From Pseudomonadota bacterium (GTDB lineage Bacteria; Pseudomonadota; Alphaproteobacteria; Rhizobiales; Xanthobacteraceae): a stretch of 56,650 bases of DNA. Location: the NCBI GenBank assembly GCA_023386885.1, contig JAEWIX010000033.1, positions 1-56,650 of the forward strand, written 5' to 3'. Of this stretch, positions 34,800 to 42,113 are shown in pieces (position 1 is the stretch's first letter; every line of letters starts with the position of its first letter). Below the pieces are notes generated by a model. That model saw nothing but the letters and a program-made list of their open reading frames with translations, had not been told where the DNA came from and made no database searches. The translations under genes were made by a program, and so were the position numbers.

Positions 34800-35337
34800 G
34801 ACGCGCATCGCCGCCCGGCTGGCCGTGATTGCCGCACTGGCGGCGCTGACGGCCGGCTGCTTCCAGCCGATGTATGCCGAGCGCAAGGACGGAACTCCGG
34901 CATTGCGCGAAAAGCTGATGGGCGTGGAACTGGCGCCGGTGAACGCGCCGACGGCTTCGCGCGAGGCCCGGCTTGGCGTCGAAATCCGCAACGCGCTGGC
35001 GTTCAAGCTGTACGGCAACGCCACCGGCCTGCCGCCGACTCACCGTCTGGAGATGCGGCTGTCCTACAGCCGGTCGTCGCTGCTGCTCAATCCGGCGACG
35101 GCGTTGCCGTCGACCGAGGGTTACAACCTGAACGTCAGTTACAAGCTGGTCGACATCGCCACCGGCAAGGCCGTGATGAACGGAACGACGTTCGCGACCA
35201 CGTCCTACGATATTCCGGGCTCGTATCAGCGGTTCGCCCGTGCCCGCGCCTTCCGCGATGCCGAGGATCGCGCCGCGCAGGAGATCGCCGAGAAGCTGAA
35301 CACCCGGCTGGGGTCGTTCTTCTCCGCCGGGATTTGA
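34786..35337 (+). CDS. lptE: LPS-assembly lipoprotein LptE
   Basis: A 183-residue outer-membrane lipoprotein that plugs the LptD barrel during LPS insertion. The lipobox 'LTAGC' puts the lipidated Cys at 25 after a basic/hydrophobic signal. 'FQPMYAERK' just after the Cys and 'YNLNVSYKLVD' are typical of alphaproteobacterial LptE. The C-terminal helix ends '...EKLNTRLGSFFSAG'. It overlaps leuS by 14 bp, and holA follows after a 167-bp gap containing a family 1 repeat. leuS-lptE-holA is a conserved order in proteobacteria. Confidence 0.9.
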   Translation: MSWFKTRIAARLAVIAALAALTAGCFQPMYAERKDGTPALREKLMGVELAPVNAPTASREARLGVEIRNALAFKLYGNATGLPPTHRLEMRLSYSRSSLLLNPATALPSTEGYNLNVSYKLVDIATGKAVMNGTTFATTSYDIPGSYQRFARARAFRDAEDRAAQEIAEKLNTRLGSFFSAGI

Positions 35338-35345
35338 GGCAAGGT

Positions 35346-35453
35346 CGTCATCCTGAGGTGCGAGGGCGTAGCCCTGGCCTCGAAGGATGGCTGCCTCTAG
35401 CGACACCATCCTTCGAGGCTCGCCACATTCGCGGCGCGCACCTCAGGATGACG
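35346..35453. repeat. palindromic intergenic repeat, family 1 copy D
   Basis: CGTCATCCTGAGGTGCGAGG on the left and GCGCACCTCAGGATGACG on the right. It is inserted between lptE and holA. Confidence 0.85.
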
Positions 35454-35504
35454 CCGAGAAAATATCGATAAGCATTCGTCTCATTCGCTGATTTGAGGAT
35501 CCGC

Positions 35505-36521
35505 ATGGTCGCGCTGCGCGGCAGGGACATCGACAGCTATCTCGCAAAACCCGATCCGGCGCGGCCGATCGTGCTGCTGTATGGCGCCGACGCCGGCCTG
35601 GTGCGCGAGCGCGCCGACGCGCTGATCGCATCATCCGTCGACGATCCCAACGATCCGTTCTCGCTGGTAAGGCTTGACGGCGACGACCTTGCGGGCGAAC
35701 CTTCGCGTCTCGTCGACGAGGCGATGACGGTGCCGCTGTTCGGCGGCCGCCGCGCGATCCGCGTCAAGGCCGGCGGCCGCAGCTTCGCCGGCGGCGTCGA
35801 GACGCTGGCGGAGATGACGCTGAAAGACTGCTGCATCGTCATCGAAGCCGGCGAGTTGCGTCCCGAATCGCCGCTGCGCAAGGCCTGCGAGCGCGCGAAG
35901 AACGCGGTGGCGATCGCCTGCTATCCCGACACCGAACGCGACCTCGCCAAGCTGATCGACGACGAGATGCGCGCGGCGAACCTGCGCATCGCGCCCGATG
36001 CCCGCGCCACGCTGACGGCTTCGCTCGGCGGCGACCGCCAGACCTCGCGCAACGAATTACGCAAGCTCACGCTTTATGCGCACGGCGCGCGCGAGGTGAC
36101 GCTCGACGACGTCGCGGCAGTAATCTCGGACGCGTCCGATCTGAAGCTCGATCCCATCGTCGATGCTGCCTTCGCCGGCAACGCGGCGAAGGTCGAAAGC
36201 GAGTTCGGCAAGGCGATGGCGGCCGGCACCTATCCCGGCGTCATCATCTCGGCCGCACAACGCCACGCGGCGGCGCTGCACAAGGCAAGTCTCGCGATGG
36301 ACGAAGGCGCCTCAGCCGAGAGCGCCTTTCCGCGACTGCATTTCTCGCGCAAGGGCAGCGTCGAAACCGCGCTGCGCTATTTCAACGCCGCGCGGCTGAG
36401 CGGCGTGATCGAACAACTGGCCGCCGCCGCCCTCGACTCGCGCAAGCAGGCGTCGCTCGCCGCCGCCATCGCGCAACGCGCCCTGCTGGCGATTGCGGCG
36501 AACGCAAGGCGGAGGGGATGA
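35505..36521 (+). CDS. holA: DNA polymerase III delta subunit HolA
   Basis: A 338-residue clamp-loader wrench subunit that opens the beta clamp. The AAA+-like domains 1-2 (about 15-200) contain 'IVLLYGADAGLVRERADAL', 'DPFSLVRLDGDDLAGEPSRL' and 'ELRKLTLYAHG'. The C-terminal collar is helical ('VIISAAQRHAAALHKA'). The ATG at 35505 follows TTGAGGATCCGC; the upstream ATG at 35493 has no such site. It is convergent with parB across a repeat-rich 197-bp gap. Confidence 0.93.
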   Translation: MVALRGRDIDSYLAKPDPARPIVLLYGADAGLVRERADALIASSVDDPNDPFSLVRLDGDDLAGEPSRLVDEAMTVPLFGGRRAIRVKAGGRSFAGGVETLAEMTLKDCCIVIEAGELRPESPLRKACERAKNAVAIACYPDTERDLAKLIDDEMRAANLRIAPDARATLTASLGGDRQTSRNELRKLTLYAHGAREVTLDDVAAVISDASDLKLDPIVDAAFAGNAAKVESEFGKAMAAGTYPGVIISAAQRHAAALHKASLAMDEGASAESAFPRLHFSRKGSVETALRYFNAARLSGVIEQLAAAALDSRKQASLAAAIAQRALLAIAANARRRG

Positions 36522-36563
36522 GTCTGACGCCATCAGCGTCAATTGATTTGCACTGACTTTCCT

Positions 36564-36695
36564 TCGTCATGGCCGGGCATAGCCGTTCGAAGAACGGCGT
36601 CGCTTTGCTCGCCTATGTCCCGGCCATCCACGTCTTTCGTGTAAATCGGTAGCGGAAGAGAAGACGTGGATGCCCGGCACAAGGCCGGGCATGAC
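36564..36695. repeat. palindromic intergenic repeat, family 2 copy B
   Basis: CGTCATGGCCGGGCATAGCC, an 'AAGAACGGCG' hairpin, CCCGGCCATCCACGTC and then GACGTGGATGCCCGGC...GGCCGGGCATGACG. It fills the holA-parB convergent gap. Confidence 0.85.
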
Positions 36696-36718
36696 GGTTG
36701 AGAGGCGTTCGCCTCACC

Positions 36719-37597
36719 TCACGCCCCGAGCCGGCGCATCACTTCGTCGAGTTGATCGAGATCGCCGTAACTGATCTGCACGGTGCCGCCAGGGTCGCGA
36801 TGCGTCACCGTCACCTTCAGGCCGAGCGCATCGCTGACGCGCTTTTCCAGCGCCAGCGTATCGGTGTCTTTCGGCGACGCCGCCGCGCTGCGCGGCTTCA
36901 TGCTCTTGCGCTCGGGCGCACCCTGTTCGTGCGCCAACGCCTCGGTCTGCCGCACGCTGAGGCCTTCCGCCACCACGCGCTTCGCAGCGCTTGAAGCATC
37001 GGGCACATTGATCAGCGCGCGCGCGTGACCGGCCGACAGTTGGCCCGACGAGATCAGTTCCTGCACATCCTTCGGCAGTTTCGTCAGCCGCATCATGTTG
37101 GCGACATGGCTGCGGCTCTTGCCGACCAGCTTCGCGATATCGTCGGCGCCGTGCTTGAATTCATTGGCGAGCGCGTGATAGCCGAGCGCTTCTTCCATCG
37201 CGTTGAGATCGGCGCGCTGCACGTTCTCGACGATGGCGATTTCCAGCGCCTCGCCGTCGCTCACTTCGACAGGAACGATCGGCACGTCATGCAGGCCCGC
37301 GAGCTGTGCCGCGCGCCAGCGCCGTTCGCCGGCGATGATCTCGAAGCGATCGTTGGCGCCTTTCACCGCGCGCACCACGATCGGCTGGATCACGCCGCGC
37401 TGTTTGATCGAATCCGCGAGCTCGGTGAGTTCGGCTTCGGCAAACGTGCGGCGCGGGTTGCGCGGATTGGCCTTGATGAATTCGATCGGCACCTTGCGCT
37501 GCGCGCGCGGCCGCTCGACATGCGCGGCTTCGCCGCCGACATCGCCGATCAGACTTGCGAGACCGCGGCCCAGTCGCGAACGGGTTTCTTCGGCCAT
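36719..37597 (-). CDS. parB: chromosome partitioning protein ParB
   Basis: A 292-residue parS-binding CTPase clamp. The N-terminus 'RLGRGLASLIGD' activates ParA. GERRWRA (90-96) and 'ENVQRADLNAMEEA' are the CTP-binding boxes, and the helix-turn-helix region 'VGKSRSHVANMMRLTKLP' contacts parS. The C-terminal ~45 residues ('VTHRDPGGTVQISYGD...') form the dimer domain. ATG 37597 is preferred over 37618 because GGGAG precedes it and it gives the usual 'MAEETRSRLGRGL'. It lies downstream of parA with a repeat between them, and its cognate sites are at 39.2-41.9 kb. Confidence 0.96.
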   Translation of the reverse strand: MAEETRSRLGRGLASLIGDVGGEAAHVERPRAQRKVPIEFIKANPRNPRRTFAEAELTELADSIKQRGVIQPIVVRAVKGANDRFEIIAGERRWRAAQLAGLHDVPIVPVEVSDGEALEIAIVENVQRADLNAMEEALGYHALANEFKHGADDIAKLVGKSRSHVANMMRLTKLPKDVQELISSGQLSAGHARALINVPDASSAAKRVVAEGLSVRQTEALAHEQGAPERKSMKPRSAAASPKDTDTLALEKRVSDALGLKVTVTHRDPGGTVQISYGDLDQLDEVMRRLGA

Positions 37598-37659
37598 CGC
37601 CAGCTCCCTTGGATTCACGCGTGATACTCCATCGAACTCTTCAGAGACGTTGTGTCTCG

Positions 37660-37766
37660 ATCATCCTTCGAGGCTCGGCGGGAAGAACGCCTCGCGCCTC
37701 AGGATGACGCAGTGCCCTGTGTCGTCATCCTGAGGTGCGCGCTCTTGCGCCCTCGAAGGATGACGG
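37660..37766. repeat. palindromic intergenic repeat, family 1 copy E (arms swapped)
   Basis: Here the half ending CCTCAGGATGACG (37660-37710) comes first and the half beginning GTCGTCATCCTGAGGTGCGC (37721-37766) second, the opposite arm order from copies A-D. It lies between parA and parB. Confidence 0.75.
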
Positions 37767-37775
37767 GTCAACGTC

Positions 37776-38636
37776 TCACCCCGCCGTGCGCAACTCGCGC
37801 TCGCGCTGGATCACTTCCGTCGCCAGTCGCAAGTAAGCTTCGCTGCCGGCGCATTTGAGATCGTAGACCAGCACCGGTTTGCCGTAGGACGGCGCTTCCG
37901 AGATACGGACATTGCGCGGGATCATGGTCTCGTAGACCTTCTTGCCCATGAACTGCCGCACGTCGGCGACCACCTGGTTCGACAGGTTGTTGCGCGAGTC
38001 GTACATCGTCAGCACGATGCCGTGGATCGACAACTCCGGATTGAGCGTGGAGCGCACCTGCTCCACCGTCTGCAACAGTTGCGACAGACCTTCGAGCGCG
38101 AAGAACTCGCACTGCAACGGCACCAGGATCGCGTCCGACGCCGCCATCGCGTTGACGGTGAGCAGGTTCAGCGACGGCGGACAATCGATCAGCACATAGG
38201 TGAAGTCGGCCTCGGGCGAGACGTTGGCGTTGAGCGCCTCGATGGCGTTGCGCAGCCGGAAGGCGCGGTCGCGGGTGTGGCCGAGTTCGAGTTCGAGCCC
38301 GGAGAGGTCCATGGTGGAGGGTGCGATGTGGAGCCGCGGCACCGCGGTCGGCACCACCGACTCGCGCAGCGAGACGTCGCCGGTCAGCACGTCGTAGGTC
38401 GAGGCGCGACGGTCGCGGCGGTCGATGCCGAGGCCGGTGGAGGCGTTGCCCTGCGGATCGAGATCGACGATCAGCACCCGCTCGCCGATGGCCGCCAGTG
38501 CCGTGCCGAGGTTGATCGCCGTGGTGGTCTTGCCGACGCCGCCCTTCTGGTTGGCCAGCGAAATGATCCGCGGATGTCCGAGCGGCATCGTCGCATCACT
38601 CCCAAACCCTTGATAAGTCTCGTCCATCACTGTCAT
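37776..38636 (-). CDS. parA: chromosome partitioning ATPase ParA
   Basis: A 286-residue deviant-Walker ATPase that forms the gradient along which ParB-parS complexes move. KGGVGKTT is at 31-38 with the signature Lys, followed by 'LIVDLDPQGNASTGLG' (Walker A') and 'YVLIDCPPSLNLLTVNA' (Walker B). The C-terminal 'MIPRNVRISEAPSYGKPV' is typical of chromosomal ParA/Soj. The start is ATG 38636 (25 bp after rsmG) or ATG 38627, both without a strong ribosome-binding site; translational coupling to rsmG is likely. The longer frame into rsmG is rejected. Confidence 0.95.
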   Translation of the reverse strand: MTVMDETYQGFGSDATMPLGHPRIISLANQKGGVGKTTTAINLGTALAAIGERVLIVDLDPQGNASTGLGIDRRDRRASTYDVLTGDVSLRESVVPTAVPRLHIAPSTMDLSGLELELGHTRDRAFRLRNAIEALNANVSPEADFTYVLIDCPPSLNLLTVNAMAASDAILVPLQCEFFALEGLSQLLQTVEQVRSTLNPELSIHGIVLTMYDSRNNLSNQVVADVRQFMGKKVYETMIPRNVRISEAPSYGKPVLVYDLKCAGSEAYLRLATEVIQRERELRTAG

Positions 38637-38661
38637 CGGTACGCCAGATTGCGCTGCAACA

Positions 38662-39333
38662 TCAATGCGGCGCCACCGCCTCGATGTGATTGACCTCGAC
38701 GATCCAGCCCTCGCCGCCGCTGCGGCTCCGATGCAAGATCGGCTCAATTTTCCAATATTTAGTAGCTTCCGTCAATTCTGACTCTACATCTTGGCCCTTG
38801 AGCAGCAGCGCTTTCGCGCCTTGCCGCACCAGGGGTTCGACGTAGCTCAGTAGCAGGTGTAACGGAGCCAGCGCCCGCGCGGTGACGCAATCGGGTGCTT
38901 GCTGCGAGCTATCCACATAATCCCCGATGTCCTTAGGATAAACCTCGCCGCTGGCGCCAGTCACACGCAGCGCCTCGCGCAGAAAGGCCGCCTTCTTAGC
39001 GATGCGCTCAACCAGGTCCACCCGCCCGCCGCGCTCGACCAGCGCGCAGGCCAGCGCCACGCCAGGGAATCCGCCGCCGCTGCCGAAATCGGCCCAGCGT
39101 GTCGCGTTCGGCGCAAGATCGAGAAGCTGCAGCGAATCGGCGATGTGGCGGGTCCAGAGCTGCGGCAGGGTCGAGGGCGCGACCAGATTGGTGGTCGCCT
39201 GCCATTGCAGCAGCAGTTCGACATAGCGATCCAGCCGCGCTTCCGTTTCACGTGAAACGGGGGCGAGAGCGAGCGCGGCAGCCTTGTCGGCGGCGAGATC
39301 GGCGATCGCGATGGGAGGATTTATTTTCGCCAT
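38662..39333 (-). CDS. rsmG: 16S rRNA (guanine-527-N7)-methyltransferase RsmG
   Basis: A 223-residue SAM-dependent methyltransferase modifying G527 of 16S rRNA. It shows 'WTRHIADSLQLLDL', the SAM motif 'WADFGSGGGFPGVALA', 'VDLVERIAKKAAFLREA' and 'VTARALAPLHLLLSYVEP'. The codons for the N-terminal 'VSRET' are themselves a perfect parS palindrome (39243-39260), so coding and centromere functions overlap. It is followed by parA after 25 bp: the conserved mnmG-rsmG-parA-parB order. Confidence 0.95.
   Translation of the reverse strand: MAKINPPIAIADLAADKAAALALAPVSRETEARLDRYVELLLQWQATTNLVAPSTLPQLWTRHIADSLQLLDLAPNATRWADFGSGGGFPGVALACALVERGGRVDLVERIAKKAAFLREALRVTGASGEVYPKDIGDYVDSSQQAPDCVTARALAPLHLLLSYVEPLVRQGAKALLLKGQDVESELTEATKYWKIEPILHRSRSGGEGWIVEVNHIEAVAPH
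39243..39260. other. parS site 1 (inside rsmG)
   Basis: An 18-bp perfect palindrome, CCGTTTCACGTGAAACGG, containing the bacterial parS core GTTTCACGTGAAAC. It is embedded in rsmG codons. Confidence 0.92.
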
Positions 39334-39419
39334 GACGGGACAGGGCTTTCCAGGAATCCGAGAGAGCGATTCGACGCATCTGATCGTAGCGCGGCCGATA
39401 GGGGATCAAGGTTTATTCC

Positions 39420-39466
39420 GCGTCATTGCGGGGAGCGCAAGCGACGAAGCAATCAGCCCCGAAGCA
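39420..39466. repeat. 'CGTCATTGCG' type repeat
   Basis: GCGTCATTGCGGGGAGCGCA followed by AGCGACGAAGCAATCAG, a short imperfect palindrome of the type common in Bradyrhizobiaceae intergenic DNA. Confidence 0.6.
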
Positions 39467-39483
39467 AAGCGTTCGCGGGTTGG

Positions 39484-39616
39484 TCCTCTCTCCCGCTTGC
39501 GGTGGGAGAGACAGAGAGGGGGCGCTTCTGGCAAACCCGGCCAATGACCCAATGACGGCTTTCGCTCACCGCCTTCCCCCTCCCCAACCCTCCCCCGCAA
39601 GCGGGAGAGGGAGCAG
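39484..39616. repeat. inverted repeat, family 4
   Basis: CCTCTCTCCCGCTTGCGG near the left end and CCCGCAAGCGGGAGAGGGAG near the right end form an inverted pair around about 90 bp. Confidence 0.75.
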
Positions 39617-39655
39617 GCCGGGTGATGCGGTTGGCATGACCGCTCAGGATTTTCC

Positions 39656-39690
39656 GTCGTCATGACCGGGCTTGACCCGGCCATCCACGT
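39656..39690. repeat. short palindromic repeat, family 2 copy C
   Basis: GTCGTCATGACCGGG...CCCGGCCATCCACGTC, the minimal form of the family 2 element. Confidence 0.7.
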
Positions 39691-39767
39691 CCTTTCGCTG
39701 AAATGTTCAATGGCATGAATAATCAGAATACGTCGGCAAGGCTGAAACAGCTCTCACCTGTCCGGGC

Positions 39768-39781
39768 GTTTCACGTGAAAC
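39768..39781. other. parS site 2
   Basis: GTTTCACGTGAAAC, the perfect 14-bp parS core, immediately beyond the mnmG stop codon. Confidence 0.92.
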
Positions 39782-39785
39782 ACTT

Positions 39786-41660
39786 TCACGCGACGCCGGC
39801 GGCATCCTTCTTCCGCGCTTCGCGGCGGAGATAGGCGGCCAGAATGCCGAGCGCGGCCGGTGTCAGGCCGTCGAGCCGGCCCGCCTGCCCCACCGTGCGC
39901 GGTTGCGCTCTCTCGAGCCGGTTGCGCGCCTCGTTGGACAGCCCCGGTACCGCGCGATAGTCGATCCCGGTCAGCACCAGCCCCTCGTCGCGGCGGAACG
40001 CTTCGACATCCGCGACCTGGCGCTTGAGATAGACGTCGTATTTGGCGTCGATCTCGACGTGGGTGGCAATGGATGGGTCAATGGCCGACAGCTCCGGCCA
40101 AATGCGGCTGACATCCGCCCAGCCGATCTCCGGATAGGCCAATAGTTCAAAGGCCGAGCGGCGATGGCCGTCGCGATTGAGATTGAGGCCGTGCTTCGCC
40201 GCCTCGTTGGGCGTGATCGCCAGCGATTGCGCCAATCCCTTGGCCGCCTCCAGCGCCGTCATCTTGGCGCGGTGGTGCGCGGACCGCTCCACCCCGACGC
40301 AGCCGAGCGCGATGCCCTTGTCGGTCAGCCGCTGGTCGGCGTTGTCGGCCCGCAGGGTGAGGCGATACTCGGCCCGCGAGGTGAACATCCGATAGGGCTC
40401 GGTGACGCCGCGCGTCACCAGATCGTCAATCATTACCCCGAGATAGCCGTCGGCGCGGTCCAACACGATTGGATCGCCGCCACCCGCCAGCAGCGCGGCA
40501 TTGAGCCCGGCGACGATGCCTTGCGCCGCCGCCTCCTCATAACCGGTGGTGCCGTTAATCTGTCCGGCAAGGAACAGCCCCGGCACCCGGCGGGTCTGCA
40601 AGGTCGGCTCCAGCTCACGCGGATCGACGTGGTCATATTCGATGGCATAGCCCGGCCGAACGATCCGGGTGTTCTCCAGCCCGGGAATGGACGCGACGAT
40701 GGCGCGCTGCACCTCTTCCGGCAGCGAAGTCGAAATGCCGTTGGGATAGACCGTCGGATCATTGAGCCCCTCCGGCTCGAGAAAGATCTGATGGCCGTCG
40801 CGGTCGCCGAACCGCATGATCTTGTCCTCGACCGACGGACAGTAGCGTGGGCCGGTGCTCTTGATCTGGCCGGAGTACATCGGCGAGCGATGCACGTTGG
40901 CGCGGATCACCTCATGGGTCGCCGCCGTGGTGCGGGTGATGCCGCACTGGATCTGCGGCACGGTAATCCGCGTGGTCAGCGTCGAAAAGGGCTCCGGCGG
41001 ATCGTCACCGGGCTGCATGTCCACCGCACCCCAGTCGATGGTGCGGCTATCGAGCCGTGGCGGCGTGCCGGTCTTGAGCCGACCGAGCGTGAAGCCCGCC
41101 GCTTCGAACGACGTCGACAGCCCGAGCGCCGGCGCCTCCCCGACCCGGCCCGCCGGCCAGCTCTGCTCGCCGAGATGGATCAGCCCGCGCAAAAAGGTCC
41201 CGGTGGTGACGACCACCGCGCCGGTTGTCAGTTCGCGACCATCGGTCAGCCGAATGCCCGCGACACGGCCATCGACCCGCAGCAGATCGTCCGCCTCGCC
41301 TTCGATCACCGTCAGATTCGCGGTCTCGCGGATCGCGGCCTGCATTGCCGCCGCATAGAGCTTGCGGTCGGCCTGGGCGCGCGGCCCGCGCACCGCCGGC
41401 CCCTTGCGGCGGTTGAGCATGCGAAACTGGATACCGGCCTGATCGATCACACGACCCATCAAGCCGTCGAGCGCATCGACCTCGCGCACCAGATGGCCCT
41501 TGCCGAGCCCGCCGATCGCCGGATTGCACGACATCGCGCCGACAGTGTCGAACCGATGCGTCACCAGCGCGGCGCGCGCGCCCATGCGCGCCGCAGCCGC
41601 CGCGGCTTCACAGCCGGCGTGCCCGCCACCGATCACAAGAACATCGAATGCGTCTGCCAA
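39786..41660 (-). CDS. mnmG: tRNA uridine-5-carboxymethylaminomethyl modification enzyme MnmG (GidA)
   Basis: A 624-residue FAD/NADH enzyme that, with MnmE, builds the cmnm5/nm5 group on wobble U34. The FAD motif 'VIGGGHAGCEAAAAAARMG' is at the N-terminus. 'SCNPAIGGLGKGHLVREVDALDG' and 'RKGPAVRGPRAQADR' are family signatures, 'GTGTFLRGLIHLGE'-type residues line the active site, and the C-terminal helical domain binds MnmE. The length fits E. coli MnmG. It is flanked by parS on both sides. mnmE lies upstream on the same strand after a 453-bp gap. Confidence 0.96.
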   Translation of the reverse strand: MADAFDVLVIGGGHAGCEAAAAAARMGARAALVTHRFDTVGAMSCNPAIGGLGKGHLVREVDALDGLMGRVIDQAGIQFRMLNRRKGPAVRGPRAQADRKLYAAAMQAAIRETANLTVIEGEADDLLRVDGRVAGIRLTDGRELTTGAVVVTTGTFLRGLIHLGEQSWPAGRVGEAPALGLSTSFEAAGFTLGRLKTGTPPRLDSRTIDWGAVDMQPGDDPPEPFSTLTTRITVPQIQCGITRTTAATHEVIRANVHRSPMYSGQIKSTGPRYCPSVEDKIMRFGDRDGHQIFLEPEGLNDPTVYPNGISTSLPEEVQRAIVASIPGLENTRIVRPGYAIEYDHVDPRELEPTLQTRRVPGLFLAGQINGTTGYEEAAAQGIVAGLNAALLAGGGDPIVLDRADGYLGVMIDDLVTRGVTEPYRMFTSRAEYRLTLRADNADQRLTDKGIALGCVGVERSAHHRAKMTALEAAKGLAQSLAITPNEAAKHGLNLNRDGHRRSAFELLAYPEIGWADVSRIWPELSAIDPSIATHVEIDAKYDVYLKRQVADVEAFRRDEGLVLTGIDYRAVPGLSNEARNRLERAQPRTVGQAGRLDGLTPAALGILAAYLRREARKKDAAGVA

Positions 41661-41756
41661 CGGCGTATCCGTCTTGAGGTTGAATTTGATGGGCGGCGTT
41701 TTATCGCGAGATCCGCGCCCGGGAAAGCGAAAACCGGAGGCCGGTCGGGTCAGCGC

Positions 41757-41772
41757 TGTTTCACGTGAAACA
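41757..41772. other. parS site 3
   Basis: TGTTTCACGTGAAACA, identical to the 16-bp Bacillus subtilis-type parS consensus, about 97 bp upstream of the mnmG start. Confidence 0.93.
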
Positions 41773-41883
41773 AGGCAACCCGGCCGGGTGGGCTTCGATG
41801 CCCGTCGAACATGGCGCCCTCTAGCGATTGCGTCGATGCCTTCCCGAAGACTCTTAGCAGTTATGGAACCATGCTTCGGGCGG

Positions 41884-41901
41884 GTGTTTCACGTGAAACA
41901 C
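41884..41901. other. parS site 4
   Basis: GTGTTTCACGTGAAACAC, an 18-bp perfect palindrome containing the 16-bp parS consensus. Confidence 0.93.
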
Positions 41902-42113
41902 AATGGCAGCGGCCTCCGTTTGCAGCGAGGGAGCATCGACGACCGTGCCCATTCTGAGGACCACATTCGGTTGAGGCTGCGCCGACCTGGCGGCCGGTCT
42001 GCGGCGATTGTCAACGAAACCGCGGCGTCACCACGAACCTTCAAACGGAAAATCCAACTCTCCGAATAGCATATAAAAAATGAACTAAGTATTATTTCTA
42101 TAATATACTATTA

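Larger units (their letters stand above)
39334..39785. other. 452-bp mnmG-rsmG intergenic region with repeats and parS
   Basis: Holds three repeats (39420-39466, 39484-39616, 39656-39690) and parS site 2 at its mnmG end. No gene is credible here; the open frames are repeat-derived. Confidence 0.7.
41661..42113. other. 453-bp mnmG-mnmE intergenic region with two parS and an AT-rich tract
   Basis: Contains parS sites 3 and 4 and, at its mnmE end, a ~50-bp tract (42066-42116) with only seven G/C bases, striking in this GC-rich DNA. I see no DnaA box, hairpin terminator or credible gene. The mnmG promoter must lie here unless mnmE transcription reads through. Confidence 0.65.

Noticed and set aside
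32094..35024. 976-codon open frame antisense to leuS and lptE
   Set aside because: Long antisense frames are common in GC-rich DNA; composition is Arg/His-rich with no recognisable domain, and the plus strand encodes clear leuS and lptE.
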